64,000 nt of DNA from a virus (IMGVR_UViG_3300036939_000084:1-64000), one strand, 5' to 3'. Positions 39,353 through 47,573 are shown, numbered from the stretch's first letter. Made by a program: numbers and translations. The notes: generated by a model from the sequence alone, not told the origin.

Positions 39353-39929
39353 AAGCGAAGCGGAAATTGTTGCTGCAATGGCAAGAGTTGCCGCAACACT
39401 ACCAAAAGAAATCAGAGATGTCCTAAGTTTTGGAAATGGAGAAACCCAGGTCTTACAGGTAATAGGTGCTGATACTCGAAGAAACGATGCTATCTTTCAT
39501 TCTTGCAAGTTGTTTTATGGTGCTGAATTTAAGAAAGGGATGCTCCTAGAAAGCCATATATATGAATCAATAATTCGCCGTCAATACCCCCAAACACTCA
39601 AAGCGAAATTTGGGAACGAACTTGGCGGATTTATTTTTGTAGCAGAGCAGATACAGAAAGAGTTTTCCAGTTTCCCGATAATGAAGGAATGGGAAAAACT
39701 AGTTGGTGTCAAAATGGCTGTTGCTGATACAAAAGAATTCGCAAGAATTCTGATTTCTAAAGCAATGAAGGACGTGCAAAGTGACACCACTCGTTTTACT
39801 CCTTACGCCCTCTGTCAAATACCTCTACAGCTACATGCTTTGACAACAAAGAGTGATGGCTACCCACAGTGGTTTGATGAGGAGTGGCTACAAAGGATGA
39901 TGAGTAAGTTTTTCCCAATCTGCCAGTAA
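39273..39929 (+). CDS. Unknown protein overlapping the J-domain gene
   Basis: 218 residues from ATG 39273, which would overlap the J-domain gene by 80 bases; ATG 39300 gives a 53-base overlap and may be the real start. Helical (EAEIVAAMARVAATLPKEIRDVLSF, FVAEQIQKEFSSFPIMKEWEKLVG). No family is recognised. The overlap implies translational coupling and a shared function, perhaps as client or partner of the J-domain protein. Closed by a terminator at 39965. Confidence 0.6.
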   Translation: MTNQDPTNPMKEKAGSPKKIQTTSIFRSEAEIVAAMARVAATLPKEIRDVLSFGNGETQVLQVIGADTRRNDAIFHSCKLFYGAEFKKGMLLESHIYESIIRRQYPQTLKAKFGNELGGFIFVAEQIQKEFSSFPIMKEWEKLVGVKMAVADTKEFARILISKAMKDVQSDTTRFTPYALCQIPLQLHALTTKSDGYPQWFDEEWLQRMMSKFFPICQ

Positions 39930-39964
39930 AATCAAGCGATCGCACTCAAAATCAAATCTCAAAG

Positions 39965-39989
39965 CCGATGTTAATCCATCGGTTTTTTT
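39965..39989 (+). terminator. Terminator of the J-domain operon
   Basis: CCGATG/CATCGG then TTTTTTT. Confidence 0.85.
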
Positions 39990-40022
39990 GTGCCCTCTAG
40001 AATAGATTATGCCTAAAAAACA

Positions 40023-40038
40023 TATTAAACCTTTAATA
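40023..40038. repeat. Junction repeat JR17
   Basis: TATTAAACCTTTAATA, 2 bases before the GTG start of the baseplate J-like gene. Confidence 0.9.
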
Positions 40039-40040
40039 AA

Positions 40041-41288
40041 GTGGACTACGACAAACATTACCAGTTAAAAGCGCTTCAAGAAAATAACCCCCGTCTCATT
40101 TCTTCCCCAGATATCTGGAGAATTAAGGCGAGTGAATTGTTGGCAGCCTATCTTGACCGCTTAGCCCAGCCACTGCCCAATGGGATGGAGTCTCCCTTCA
40201 GCTCCAAGGCACCAGGAACAGCACAAGAAACACTGGGCAGTGGATTAATCCACCTCCTAGACACGTTTGGGTATGAGGCGAATAAACTATCAGACCAAGA
40301 AATTCTTCAGTTTTTTAGGTTTATTGGCGCGGAAATTTTGCCTGCCGAGTATGCGGTGGTGATGATGAGGTTTGGGCGATCGCAAGAAGCGGTGGTCAAC
40401 CGCATCCCTGTCGATATTGAAATCGGCACCGAAGTTCGCAGCCAGTACAACCCAAATCTCGCCGTGTACACGATGTACACCGTCACGATTGGCGACCCAT
40501 CAATTGATATCGATGCTGAGTATGTGGAGGTGCCTGCTCGACTAAACTACCTAGGTCCACTCCCCGCTATTCGAGAAAATGAGTTTACTGAAACACAGGT
40601 TGCCCTATCGTTCTTGGCACGAGCAACGAATATTAGCGTTGTCTCCACGGGTCGCAATACCGAAACGCTGGAAGAAGCTGTCCTCAGAACTAGGGATGGC
40701 ATCCGCACGGGTAATCTGGGGCGCTTCTATCAAGATGGGGTTATTGACTTCGAGCGTGAGGATTTCCTCGGTAGAGCAGTAAGTCGAAGCGATTATGACT
40801 TTTACGCTAAGCAATTGGGCGCACAAAAAGTTAACGTGCTTCCGGGAGTTGCATATGGCTCGGATGGCTACTGGGCAGATTTAGTTACCATTGCCATTTA
40901 CCCAGGAGAGTTACGACCCTTGGTTGAACTACCCTACTCCTCAATCACCCCTGTAGATTTGAGATTTAGCGTTGTAGCGGCAGAGGTTGTTCCGGTGACG
41001 GGAACGGTATGGGTTAAAATTACGCCTGAACTGACTGATAGTCAGGCGCGAAATTTGGCAGCAAGCGCGATCGCATCCAATATCAATCCTCCTTACGGTA
41101 TCTGGGGCGATCGCGATTTCGTCAGCCATCTCGCCGATGCCTTAGAGCGGGAAGTGGGGATTTATGCCGTTCCCCAGATGGATTTGAGACTGGAATCGAC
41201 AAATGAATCTATTTCAACACTGAATGTGAAAGGTTGGCATCTGTGGGAGATACAGGACAGTATCCAGTTTGTGTTTCTGCGCAATTGA
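40041..41288 (+). CDS. Baseplate J-like protein
   Basis: 415 residues from GTG 40041, right behind JR17. The J-family core is visible: RIPVDIEIGTEVRSQYNPNLAVYTMYTV (about 133-160), a beta-domain (IDAEYVEVPARLNYLGPLPAIRENEF), the RNTETLEEAVLRTRDGIR helix, FLGRAVSRSDYDFYAKQLGAQKVNVLPGVAYG near 240, and the C-terminal DLRFSVVAAEVVPVTGTVWVKITPE..IASNINPPYGIWGDRDFVSHLADALE block. These proteins form the wedge ring of contractile baseplates. Followed 15 bases later by a small tail gene, again with a JR on its start. Confidence 0.85.
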   Translation: MDYDKHYQLKALQENNPRLISSPDIWRIKASELLAAYLDRLAQPLPNGMESPFSSKAPGTAQETLGSGLIHLLDTFGYEANKLSDQEILQFFRFIGAEILPAEYAVVMMRFGRSQEAVVNRIPVDIEIGTEVRSQYNPNLAVYTMYTVTIGDPSIDIDAEYVEVPARLNYLGPLPAIRENEFTETQVALSFLARATNISVVSTGRNTETLEEAVLRTRDGIRTGNLGRFYQDGVIDFEREDFLGRAVSRSDYDFYAKQLGAQKVNVLPGVAYGSDGYWADLVTIAIYPGELRPLVELPYSSITPVDLRFSVVAAEVVPVTGTVWVKITPELTDSQARNLAASAIASNINPPYGIWGDRDFVSHLADALEREVGIYAVPQMDLRLESTNESISTLNVKGWHLWEIQDSIQFVFLRN

Positions 41289-41304
41289 TAATAAAGGTTT
41301 AATA
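41289..41304 (+). repeat. Junction repeat JR18 on a start codon
   Basis: TAATAAAGGTTTAATA; fills the 15-base gap between two genes and its last A is the A of ATG 41304. Confidence 0.9.
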
Positions 41305-41567
41305 TGGTTCTGCGGTTTGAGTACTCCGATATTCCATCCCCCGTTTCAACCTATGGTTATTACAATTCACCTACCGCACCTATCAAGAAGGTGCGGTACG
41401 ACGGCACATTGATGCCTTATTTTGTGATGAAGAACGGTGGCAATCCCAGCTTGTGGCAAGACATCTTAGAATACAACCAGATCGGGTCAGTATTAGACCT
41501 GGAGGAGGGGATAATGCTTGCAGTCCCTCAAAATACAGAAGCGTTTAGGAAGCATCCAGAAGCTTAA
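41304..41567 (+). CDS. Small tail protein, LysM/gpX- or gp53-like
   Basis: 87 residues. The second half (NPSLWQDILEYNQIGSVLDLEEGIMLAVPQ) has the shape of a LysM-like module as found in phage tail protein X and T4 gp53, which join baseplate parts. The first half (YGYYNSPTAPIKKVRYDGTLMPYF) is strand-like. Directly behind baseplate J on the same strand, converging by a 4-base overlap of stops with the hub gene. Ribosome binding may use the AAAGG inside JR18. Confidence 0.6.
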   Translation: MVLRFEYSDIPSPVSTYGYYNSPTAPIKKVRYDGTLMPYFVMKNGGNPSLWQDILEYNQIGSVLDLEEGIMLAVPQNTEAFRKHPEA

Positions 41568-43630
41568 TACCCGTACTTCTTCCTTTCTCCACCGTAATCC
41601 CATCGTCTTCTGCGCCCTACGTCTATGTGGAATGTCCTGCCCGCCTCATTTAAACCACACCCACCATTCCAGTTAGGTTCAATGGTTTTCAGAAAATAAG
41701 TAACGAAATTCACTTCAGGAGGGCGAACATCAGCTGCATTACCGTCTAAGTGTTCGCTGTTTGGTTTTCCTCTGGCAGCCCTATTAGACACAGGATCACG
41801 GTACCAGGAAATTATGTTCCACTTGCCTTTTCCAAGCTCTTTTGTTACTCGATCTAGTTGTTGGGCAAGTGCAATTATTCCTTTCATTATTTCTTTGCTT
41901 GGCACCCGAGTACCATTTTTTGTAGCATCTCCCCACGTATAAAGGCAGCCTGGGAATATCGGATCACCCATTTTCAGTGAGCCCCATTCTGGTACAGCGA
42001 TTACCTTACCGGGGTCAGTGGGTGGATTGACAGGATTAACTACCGTCACTCCCACGCTTGCTTTTTCCTGAATATTGTATCCAGCCACGGTTGTTGCTCC
42101 AAGAGCTGATTGCATTTGCAGGGCAGTACGCCTAAAAATGACTGGGCGACCAATGAAGATGGAGGGGTTTCCATAGTCAAGTACCACATTGCTGCTTGAG
42201 GCTTGATTGGCTGACATTTCACGGATTGTGTTAGCACGGGCGATAACCACATCTCCCCGTAAAGCCGCTTCTAAAGAGGCTACTCTCCCTTGAGACTGCT
42301 GAAGACTGACAATGCCTTCAGCTTTTGTGTCAAAGCTTGTGTTTTTTGCAAATTTCAAATCCGAGCTTTTTAGGGTAAAAAGCTCAGCGGGGGTGGTAGC
42401 TGTTTTGTTCTTGGTGGAATTTAGTTGCATTTCTTGAAGGATGTCATTTCCATCAAGTGTTCGTGCTGGGCTAGTGGGCGCTGGTGTTGGTGTAGCAACC
42501 GGAGCAGGAGAGGTTATTGGTGTCGGCGTGGCAACCGGGGCAGGAGTTGTTGCTGCTGTCGGTTTAATGGGAGAGGTTGTGGTTTTTGGAGTGGTAGCCG
42601 AGGTAGTGGGTGTTGGTTTACCACCACTCCCTTCTCCCGGTTTAGTCGCTGCCGACACAGGACTAGTGGATAAAATTTCTGCCTTTACTTTGCCATGCCC
42701 TGCGGGGACTAGTCCAATCGCTTCCGCTGCTGAATAAGATAAGTCAATATCTCTTCCCGCAACAAATGGACCTCGGTCATTGACTCGTACCACTACAGAC
42801 TTGTTGTTATAGGTAACCCTGATTTGTGTGCCAAATGGCAGCGTTTTATGAGCACAGGTTAATTTCTTGTAGTCAAATATCTCTCCGTTCGCTGTTTTGC
42901 GACCGTCAAAGTTATCGGTCTTTCCGTAAAATGATGCGCCCCAGGTGTGAGTTGATTTGACTTGCGCTCCCGCAGTTGCAACACCTGCACTCGTATCTTC
43001 AACTTTGTTGGGACTGTCAGGGGTTTCGCCATTACTGGTGACAGTGGGTCCGGAATTCTGTTGAAGTGCGATCGCTGCATCAACTGCAACCACAATCGTT
43101 CCGTCAGGCGGAATCCTTCCGTACTTATAAATCTTGCCCCCCGAAAACTTGTTCACCCGATACCCGTTGTTGAAGCCAATTTCAACCTCAACCGTTTGGG
43201 CATCTTTCAAGGATGCATAGATGGAGGCGTCGGGGTCATTAAGCACAAACCGGGCTTCGGAATGGCGACGGGTGTGCAGCCAAACATGGGGTGGATGTTG
43301 TTTAACCAGGATTTGCCCCTGGGAAGAGTCAAACACCTTGTCGTCAATCTTGACTCGGAACTGCGCGACTAGTCGCTCATCAGCCCCTCTATCCTTTTTT
43401 TCTTCCTCTGTTCCTGGTAGCGGTTGAATTAAATTACTAGTAATAGTACTCACCTCAACCTTGTCGAAGCTAAGGGGCTTAACAGGGTTGGTGGTCTTAG
43501 CGAGGGGGGTTAGCTTTGCTGTTTTGCTGATATTCAGCGTAGAAGCATCTAGCTTGGAGGTATCAGCTGAGGTAAACAATAATGTCGGTTGGGATGATGC
43601 AATTTTCTTAGTGTTTGGTGTTTCTACCAT
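41564..43630 (-). CDS. Tail hub protein with RlpA-like and M15 peptidase domains
   Basis: 688 residues. About 85-190: beta-barrel region resembling gp27/late-control D-type hubs (QFRVKIDDKVFDSSQGQILVKQHPPHVWLH). About 225-318: RlpA-like double-psi barrel (WGASFYG.., KTANGEIFD, LPFGTQIRVTYNNKSVVVRVNDRGPF, DIDLSYSAAEAIG), known to act on peptidoglycan. About 320-380: Pro/Thr/Ala-rich linker. About 565-688: M15-type peptidase with the zinc ligands H627, D634 and H668 (SEHLDGNAAD..FHIDVG). It should locally open the cell wall during injection. A leader terminator precedes the ATG. Confidence 0.8.
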   Translation of the reverse strand: MVETPNTKKIASSQPTLLFTSADTSKLDASTLNISKTAKLTPLAKTTNPVKPLSFDKVEVSTITSNLIQPLPGTEEEKKDRGADERLVAQFRVKIDDKVFDSSQGQILVKQHPPHVWLHTRRHSEARFVLNDPDASIYASLKDAQTVEVEIGFNNGYRVNKFSGGKIYKYGRIPPDGTIVVAVDAAIALQQNSGPTVTSNGETPDSPNKVEDTSAGVATAGAQVKSTHTWGASFYGKTDNFDGRKTANGEIFDYKKLTCAHKTLPFGTQIRVTYNNKSVVVRVNDRGPFVAGRDIDLSYSAAEAIGLVPAGHGKVKAEILSTSPVSAATKPGEGSGGKPTPTTSATTPKTTTSPIKPTAATTPAPVATPTPITSPAPVATPTPAPTSPARTLDGNDILQEMQLNSTKNKTATTPAELFTLKSSDLKFAKNTSFDTKAEGIVSLQQSQGRVASLEAALRGDVVIARANTIREMSANQASSSNVVLDYGNPSIFIGRPVIFRRTALQMQSALGATTVAGYNIQEKASVGVTVVNPVNPPTDPGKVIAVPEWGSLKMGDPIFPGCLYTWGDATKNGTRVPSKEIMKGIIALAQQLDRVTKELGKGKWNIISWYRDPVSNRAARGKPNSEHLDGNAADVRPPEVNFVTYFLKTIEPNWNGGCGLNEAGRTFHIDVGRRRRWDYGGERKKYGY

Positions 43631-43649
43631 TTTTAATAAAGAAAAACCT

Positions 43650-43672
43650 CGATTACGAACCGAGGTTGCACT
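43650..43672 (-). terminator. Leader terminator of the hub gene
   Basis: AACCTCG/CGAGGTT then TTTCTTTATT on the minus strand, about 12 bases before ATG. Confidence 0.7.
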
Positions 43673-43704
43673 ACTTTTACAAGCTTTATTATCTTATCGC
43701 TCTT
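43673..43704 (-). promoter_or_regulatory. Divergent junction-type promoter of the hub gene
   Basis: GCGATAAGATAATAAAG then CTTGTAAAAG on the minus strand, a degenerate form of TGTGATAAAATAA..GTAAACAA. It is the only structural gene with such an element. Confidence 0.4.
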
Positions 43705-43709
43705 GCTTG

Positions 43710-43725
43710 TAATAAAGGTTTAATA
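43710..43725 (+). repeat. Junction repeat JR19
   Basis: TAATAAAGGTTTAATA between the hub promoter and the terminator of 43758-44138. Confidence 0.9.
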
Positions 43726-43753
43726 TAAAAAACCCGGACAAACCGGGTTTTTC
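43726..43753 (-). terminator. Terminator of 43758-44138
   Basis: AACCCGG/CCGGGTT flanked by A and T runs. Confidence 0.85.
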
Positions 43754-43757
43754 GGTA

Positions 43758-44138
43758 CTACTTGCTAGATATTGAATCTTTTAAAAGATTCGCCATCGTC
43801 TCGCAGTGAATGATCGTTACCTGTATTTGATGCAGCGACCCTGGTAGCTCTCCGTTCAAGCACTTGATCACTTCAGAAAGATCGTCAAACAAGTCATCTA
43901 TACTTGCTTTCGCATTTTTTACGAACAACTCATGTTCTAAAATTTCTGCTTTGTCCGTGAGCTTCATGTACCGGGTCATATCTTGCAGGTCGCTGCACCA
44001 GCTATGGGCGATCGCCACGGTTTTGGCAAGCTTAAATACCGACCCTTTCTCTTTCCCTGTGGCTATCTCACTAGCAAGCCGAAGATTGATGATCAACTTG
44101 TCGGTTAGCCGTAAAGCTTCTTGGGTTAACGTTCTCAT
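43758..44138 (-). CDS. Unknown helical protein
   Basis: 126 residues, ATG at 44136-44138. Entirely helical with heptad patterns (LTDKLIINLRLASEIATGK, AEILEHELFVKNAKASIDDLFDDLSEVIKCLNG), probably a small helical bundle that oligomerises. No family is recognised. Own junction promoter (44152-44174), JR20 upstream and JR19 downstream: a unit bracketed by JRs on both sides. Confidence 0.6.
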   Translation of the reverse strand: MRTLTQEALRLTDKLIINLRLASEIATGKEKGSVFKLAKTVAIAHSWCSDLQDMTRYMKLTDKAEILEHELFVKNAKASIDDLFDDLSEVIKCLNGELPGSLHQIQVTIIHCETMANLLKDSISSK

Positions 44139-44151
44139 TGTTGTCTTTTGA

Positions 44152-44174
44152 GTTTACTTTATTATTTTATCACA
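44152..44174 (-). promoter_or_regulatory. Junction promoter for 43758-44138
   Basis: TGTGATAAAATAATAAA then GTAAAC; 15 bases to the ATG. Confidence 0.75.
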
Positions 44175-44181
44175 TTAGGTC

Positions 44182-44197
44182 TATTAAAGGTTTAATA
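44182..44197 (+). repeat. Junction repeat JR20
   Basis: TATTAAAGGTTTAATA between divergent units. Confidence 0.9.
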
Positions 44198-44343
44198 CAG
44201 GCAGAAATCTTCCGTAGACAATAGTTGAATTTATTTTTGTGCGTTAAAATTAATACATAAATTGGCGAGTTTGCCGGGTACTGGAAATACCCAACAAACT
44301 TGTTTCCGCCAATCGACCACAACCTAGTAGAGTAGGAGCAGTC

Positions 44344-45099
44344 ATGACTATTTTAAGTGCAAGTGTTGCATCTGTGTCTATTGGTGCAATAAAAATAGAT
44401 GGATTGATGGATGAAAATGGGGACTTCTACATTGGAATACCCCAGATAGCAGCCCTCTTCGAGACATCCACCAATACCGCAGCAAGAGACTTCAAACGCT
44501 TGATGGGAGAGGATTTCAAGACATCCAAACTGAAGACCGAGTTTAACCGAAACACAACGCTAGGGATTCCTTTGCCGGAATTTGAGAAATTAGTAGCAAA
44601 ACTTGATCGAAAAGGAAACAAAGCTGCTCAAGATTTTCGCGATGATCTGGTTTGTCTTTCTCTGCGTTAATTGTTTTCAGATGCTTTTGGCATTAAATTC
44701 GAGGAGCAGCAACGTCAGGAATTTCTCAAAACCCGCCAAGAAGGTAAGCAAGTTCGTTTAACGCTAACTAACGCAATTGATTGGTATCTCAAGGAAGATG
44801 CCAAAAAAGATGAAAAGCACAGACGTTCTGCAAATTATGTTAACTTCATTTTTTCTAACTGCTCCGACCTGGTCAATCTTGGCTTGTTCGGTCGCAAGTC
44901 AAAGCGGTTGTGTGTTGATTTGAAGATTGAAGACCGCTCTCAACTCCGCGATTTCTTAACGGCTGACGAACTGCGGTGGTTGTCAGAGATTGAGGATCTT
45001 GGGGCGAGACTTATCGTCTATCAAGGTTTTGAGCCGATGGATGCTGTTCGAGAAGCCGTCTCTCGTGTAGCAATTCCAAAGGTTGATCGAACTGCTTAA
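44344..45099 (+). pseudogene. Antirepressor-like paralogue 3 with in-frame stop
   Basis: Two frames in phase (44344-44670 and 44671-45099) separated by one TAA at 44668-44670. Aligning SLR-stop-LFSDAFGIKF with SLQQAFCDAFGIQF of paralogue 1 puts the stop exactly at a Gln position, so CAA to TAA explains it. The N-terminal half has the BRO/antirepressor-type helix-turn-helix look (IGIPQIAALFETSTNTAARDFKRLMG); the C-terminal half is the shared module (EGKQVRLTLTNAIDWYLKED..GLFGRKSKRLCVDLKIEDRS). A TTG at 44671 could start the C-terminal half alone. Leader 44198-44343 holds a nested hairpin (TTGGCG/CGCCAA). Confidence 0.7.
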
Positions 45100-45140
45100 T
45101 TTTCGCAAAACGCAAAAACCCCGGACTAGCCGGGGTTTTT
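45100..45140 (+). terminator. 3' module of 44344-45099
   Basis: TTTTCGCAAAACGCAAAAA (45100-45118) overlapping AAAAACCCCGG/CCGGGGTTTTT (45114-45140). No JR follows. Confidence 0.8.
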
Positions 45141-45184
45141 AATGTCGTTAATCAAACTGCAATGAGTGTCGGAAGTATGTCACC

Positions 45185-45535
45185 TCATCCTTCGATTACC
45201 GAGAGCACATCTAAAGGCGCGATCGCCTTTAGCACCTCTAAGTGGAAGTTTGTTTCAGACGAAGGAAACGTTCCGACGTAAGACACAATATTTGCGTTCT
45301 CATTACGAGGGTCATCTCCCATATACCGAGGACCACAAGGGTAGCCCAAGGCATCTATCGCAAGTTCTACGTCGATTTGAATCAATGACTCCTCATTATC
45401 TTTTTCGTAATCGACGAAGATAATAACTTCACCCTTTTTTGGATTTTCCAGTGGTGGACAAAGATGTCCTTGCTCTTTTGTCCAAACTATTGTTCCAGGT
45501 GTTTTCCAGTCATGAGCCGTTGCTTGTAAATTCAT
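45185..45535 (-). CDS. Unknown protein in an operon with an exported protein
   Basis: 116 residues, ATG at 45533-45535, 9 bases after the upstream stop with AGGAG in the gap. A beta-rich N-terminal half (GTIVWTKEQGHLCPPLENPKKGEVIIFVDYEKDNEESLIQIDVE) and an acidic middle. No family is recognised. Because it follows the 45545-45952 gene closely, both are probably made from the 46031-46043 promoter; no terminator was found behind it apart from the 45114-45140 stem. Confidence 0.6.
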   Translation of the reverse strand: MNLQATAHDWKTPGTIVWTKEQGHLCPPLENPKKGEVIIFVDYEKDNEESLIQIDVELAIDALGYPCGPRYMGDDPRNENANIVSYVGTFPSSETNFHLEVLKAIAPLDVLSVIEG

Positions 45536-45544
45536 CGCATTCTC

Positions 45545-45952
45545 CTAATAAAAAACGCATTCCCACTGATTGCCTAAGTAGTGGCGCACCTCTTGCAAAG
45601 TACGTCCTTTAGCTATGGCTCTGCACCGTTCTGTCGCCTTTTTGCGAGTACCCGCAATTACTGTTTCTGATTGCGGATCTGCCATTCGCTCCATTTCTCT
45701 TTCTGGATCTTGTAGCATTCTTAAGACGTTACCCGCAGCATCTGCCGCCAATTTCTTGCCTCCTTGAAATTCCCAGACATAGTACAAGCCGCCAGCAATA
45801 ACGACCGTACCTACCAGAACGCAACCTGCGCCTGTCGCACATAATGCGGGGGCTAAACCTGCTGGGTTGCTTTGTGCTGGTCTTACTGGAGTCCCAATTG
45901 CAAATGAACCTGCCAGCATTACTGCTAGCACTTTTCGGTTAAAATTAGGCAT
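45545..45952 (-). CDS. Exported or membrane protein, unknown
   Basis: 135 residues from ATG 45952, chosen for the GGAG site 5 bases upstream. Residues 1-28 are a signal peptide (NRKVLAVMLAGSFAIGTPVRPAQS), and GCVLVGTVVIAGGLYYVWEFQGG (about 42-62) is a second membrane segment. The remainder is basic and probably extracytoplasmic or cytoplasmic-facing (RKKATERCRAIAKGRTLQEV), with Cys residues near 113 and 132. It could alter the host envelope, for example in superinfection exclusion, which is inference from topology. Confidence 0.65.
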   Translation of the reverse strand: MPNFNRKVLAVMLAGSFAIGTPVRPAQSNPAGLAPALCATGAGCVLVGTVVIAGGLYYVWEFQGGKKLAADAAGNVLRMLQDPEREMERMADPQSETVIAGTRKKATERCRAIAKGRTLQEVRHYLGNQWECVFY

Positions 45953-46021
45953 AATACTCCTTCGTGAGTGTTGAGCGATCACGTTGATTTTCCAGATCCG
46001 GCGTGATTGCTCTCGAATTTG

Positions 46022-46043
46022 TTTGCATTTTTATTTTATCACA
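46022..46043 (-). promoter_or_regulatory. Junction promoter for 45545-45952
   Basis: TGTGATAAAATAAAAAT then GCAAAC; the start codon is about 70 bases on, the longest leader of this class. Confidence 0.6.
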
Positions 46044-46095
46044 TAAATAGTAGAATTTAATAGTAAATAAACATCAAATAGCGACGCGAGTTTTT

Positions 46096-46111
46096 TATTA
46101 AACCTTTAATA
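46096..46111. repeat. Junction repeat JR21
   Basis: TATTAAACCTTTAATA between divergent units. Confidence 0.9.
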
Positions 46112-46139
46112 TAAGCAACTCCTAATCTTAGGGATAAAC

Positions 46140-46167
46140 CGGAATTTTCCCCAATGCTAAAATTCCG
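46140..46167 (+). promoter_or_regulatory. Extended -10 promoter of the fibre block, with inverted repeat
   Basis: TGCTAAAAT (46155-46163) inside CGGAATTTT..AAAATTCCG (arms 46140-46148 and 46159-46167). The 9-bp arms could be an operator. Confidence 0.6.
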
Positions 46168-46211
46168 ATAAGAAAATCAAAACTGTAGGATTCGGCACGC
46201 GCCACCCCCTT

Positions 46212-46236
46212 TTAAGGAGGTGGTCTATTTTTTGCA
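46212..46236 (+). terminator. Leader terminator of the fibre block
   Basis: CCACC..GGTGG stem (46204-46225) followed by CTATTTTTT, then AGGAGG and ATG 46261. Same order as in the sheath operon. Confidence 0.65.
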
Positions 46237-46260
46237 GCTATCTTAATTAGGAGGTTTCCT

Positions 46261-47565
46261 ATGTCTGAAATGTACAAGAGTTTGCGATTCCGTAATGTCA
46301 ATACCGTTACGGGACTTCGCACACCAGCCGTTGATACTGATGCTTTCCGACTAGTTGACTTCCGGGAAGGCGCAACTAACATCACAAACCAATTCCAAAA
46401 TGCTGACGCCGCAGAGGCTCAAGCTCGTGAGGATGGTGACGCGACCTTGCAGAATAGCCTGAATACTGCGATCGCGCAATTGGAAGCTGCCTACCAAGCT
46501 GCCGACACCGCAGAAGCTCAGGCACGACAAGCTGATATTCAATCTCTAGTTTCTGGTTTCACTCCTAAAGATCCAGTATTTACAATTCTCAATGCACCTG
46601 TTGCTTTATCAGGTCTAACCGTTAATACCCCATCGTTTAATGGCAGCATTCCGGCAGGTAGCCGTGTTTTAGTTATTGGTCAAGGGGGAGACGCGGCAAC
46701 GGCTGATGTTGCTAACGGCATCTATATTGCGGCTAATGGAGCATGGAGTCGTTCTACAGATGCTGATGAAGGCGATGAACTAGTTCGGTCAATTCTAGTT
46801 CCAGTCGAGAATGGCACAGATGCGTTTCGCAACACCATTTACTTCCTAGCTGAACCAGCGATTTTCCGGGATACGGTTATCGGTACTACCGCTCTTCGTT
46901 TTTCGCGCTGGCTAGGAACTGAGAATGTCCGCGCCGACGAAACAACAATTCATCGGGAAGGTAACGTCTTCTCTACTATTCTCAATGCCACCCAACTAAT
47001 AGCAGGTGCAAGCGGAATTGAATTAGCCCCAGCATTTATCGCTCAACTGCGCGACTTAGGTCAAGCCACTGGCTTGCTGAGCACAGATCAGATTCGAGAC
47101 TTGATGGCTTACATCACCGCCATCACTCTAAACAGTTTTGCCGCGCCAACCGCACCAGTAGCCTACGCCAACCAGCGTATTACTAATCTTGCTGACCCTA
47201 CAGCGCCTCAAGATGGCGTCAATCAGCGAACATTGACAGCAGCCGTTGATTCTCTTAATGGTGCAATTAACAACCTCAATCAAACCCTTACCGCATCTAT
47301 CCAGGCGCAAGAAGATAAGGACGGTTACTACCCTCTATCTGGCGGGGATATCGTAGATGGCGATCTTGTTGTAACAGTCAACCACAACAAGAACTCTTTC
47401 AAGATCATGAAGGAGGTTATTGATGCAACGAATGGCGAAACTATAGACACCGATTTTGTTCGGATTATGAACAACGGTGCAAACGAGTGCCGAGTAATTT
47501 TTAGAGGACATACGACCATCGCAGCAGGTCAATTTGCACTGATGGTGCATCGCGTTGCTTCCTAA
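46261..47565 (+). CDS. Tail fibre-like protein
   Basis: 434 residues, ATG 46261 after a strong TTAGGAGGTTT ribosome site. N-terminal head (SLRFRNVNTVTGLRTPAVDTDAFRLVDFREGATNITNQF), then a coiled coil with two AADTAEAQAR-type repeats (about 42-95), a beta domain (PAGSRVLVIGQGGDAATADVANGIYI) and a C-terminal strand domain ending VIFRGHTTIAAGQFALMVHRVAS. PLSGGDIVDGDLVV near 362 is a common fibre motif. It is probably the first (proximal) fibre of the block. Confidence 0.7.
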   Translation: MSEMYKSLRFRNVNTVTGLRTPAVDTDAFRLVDFREGATNITNQFQNADAAEAQAREDGDATLQNSLNTAIAQLEAAYQAADTAEAQARQADIQSLVSGFTPKDPVFTILNAPVALSGLTVNTPSFNGSIPAGSRVLVIGQGGDAATADVANGIYIAANGAWSRSTDADEGDELVRSILVPVENGTDAFRNTIYFLAEPAIFRDTVIGTTALRFSRWLGTENVRADETTIHREGNVFSTILNATQLIAGASGIELAPAFIAQLRDLGQATGLLSTDQIRDLMAYITAITLNSFAAPTAPVAYANQRITNLADPTAPQDGVNQRTLTAAVDSLNGAINNLNQTLTASIQAQEDKDGYYPLSGGDIVDGDLVVTVNHNKNSFKIMKEVIDATNGETIDTDFVRIMNNGANECRVIFRGHTTIAAGQFALMVHRVAS

Positions 47566-47573
47566 TTCAATAT

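Noticed and set aside
44344-45099. Stop-codon reassignment (TAA read as Gln)
   Set aside because: Many intact genes here end in TAA right before terminators, so TAA is a normal stop; a point mutation is the simpler explanation.
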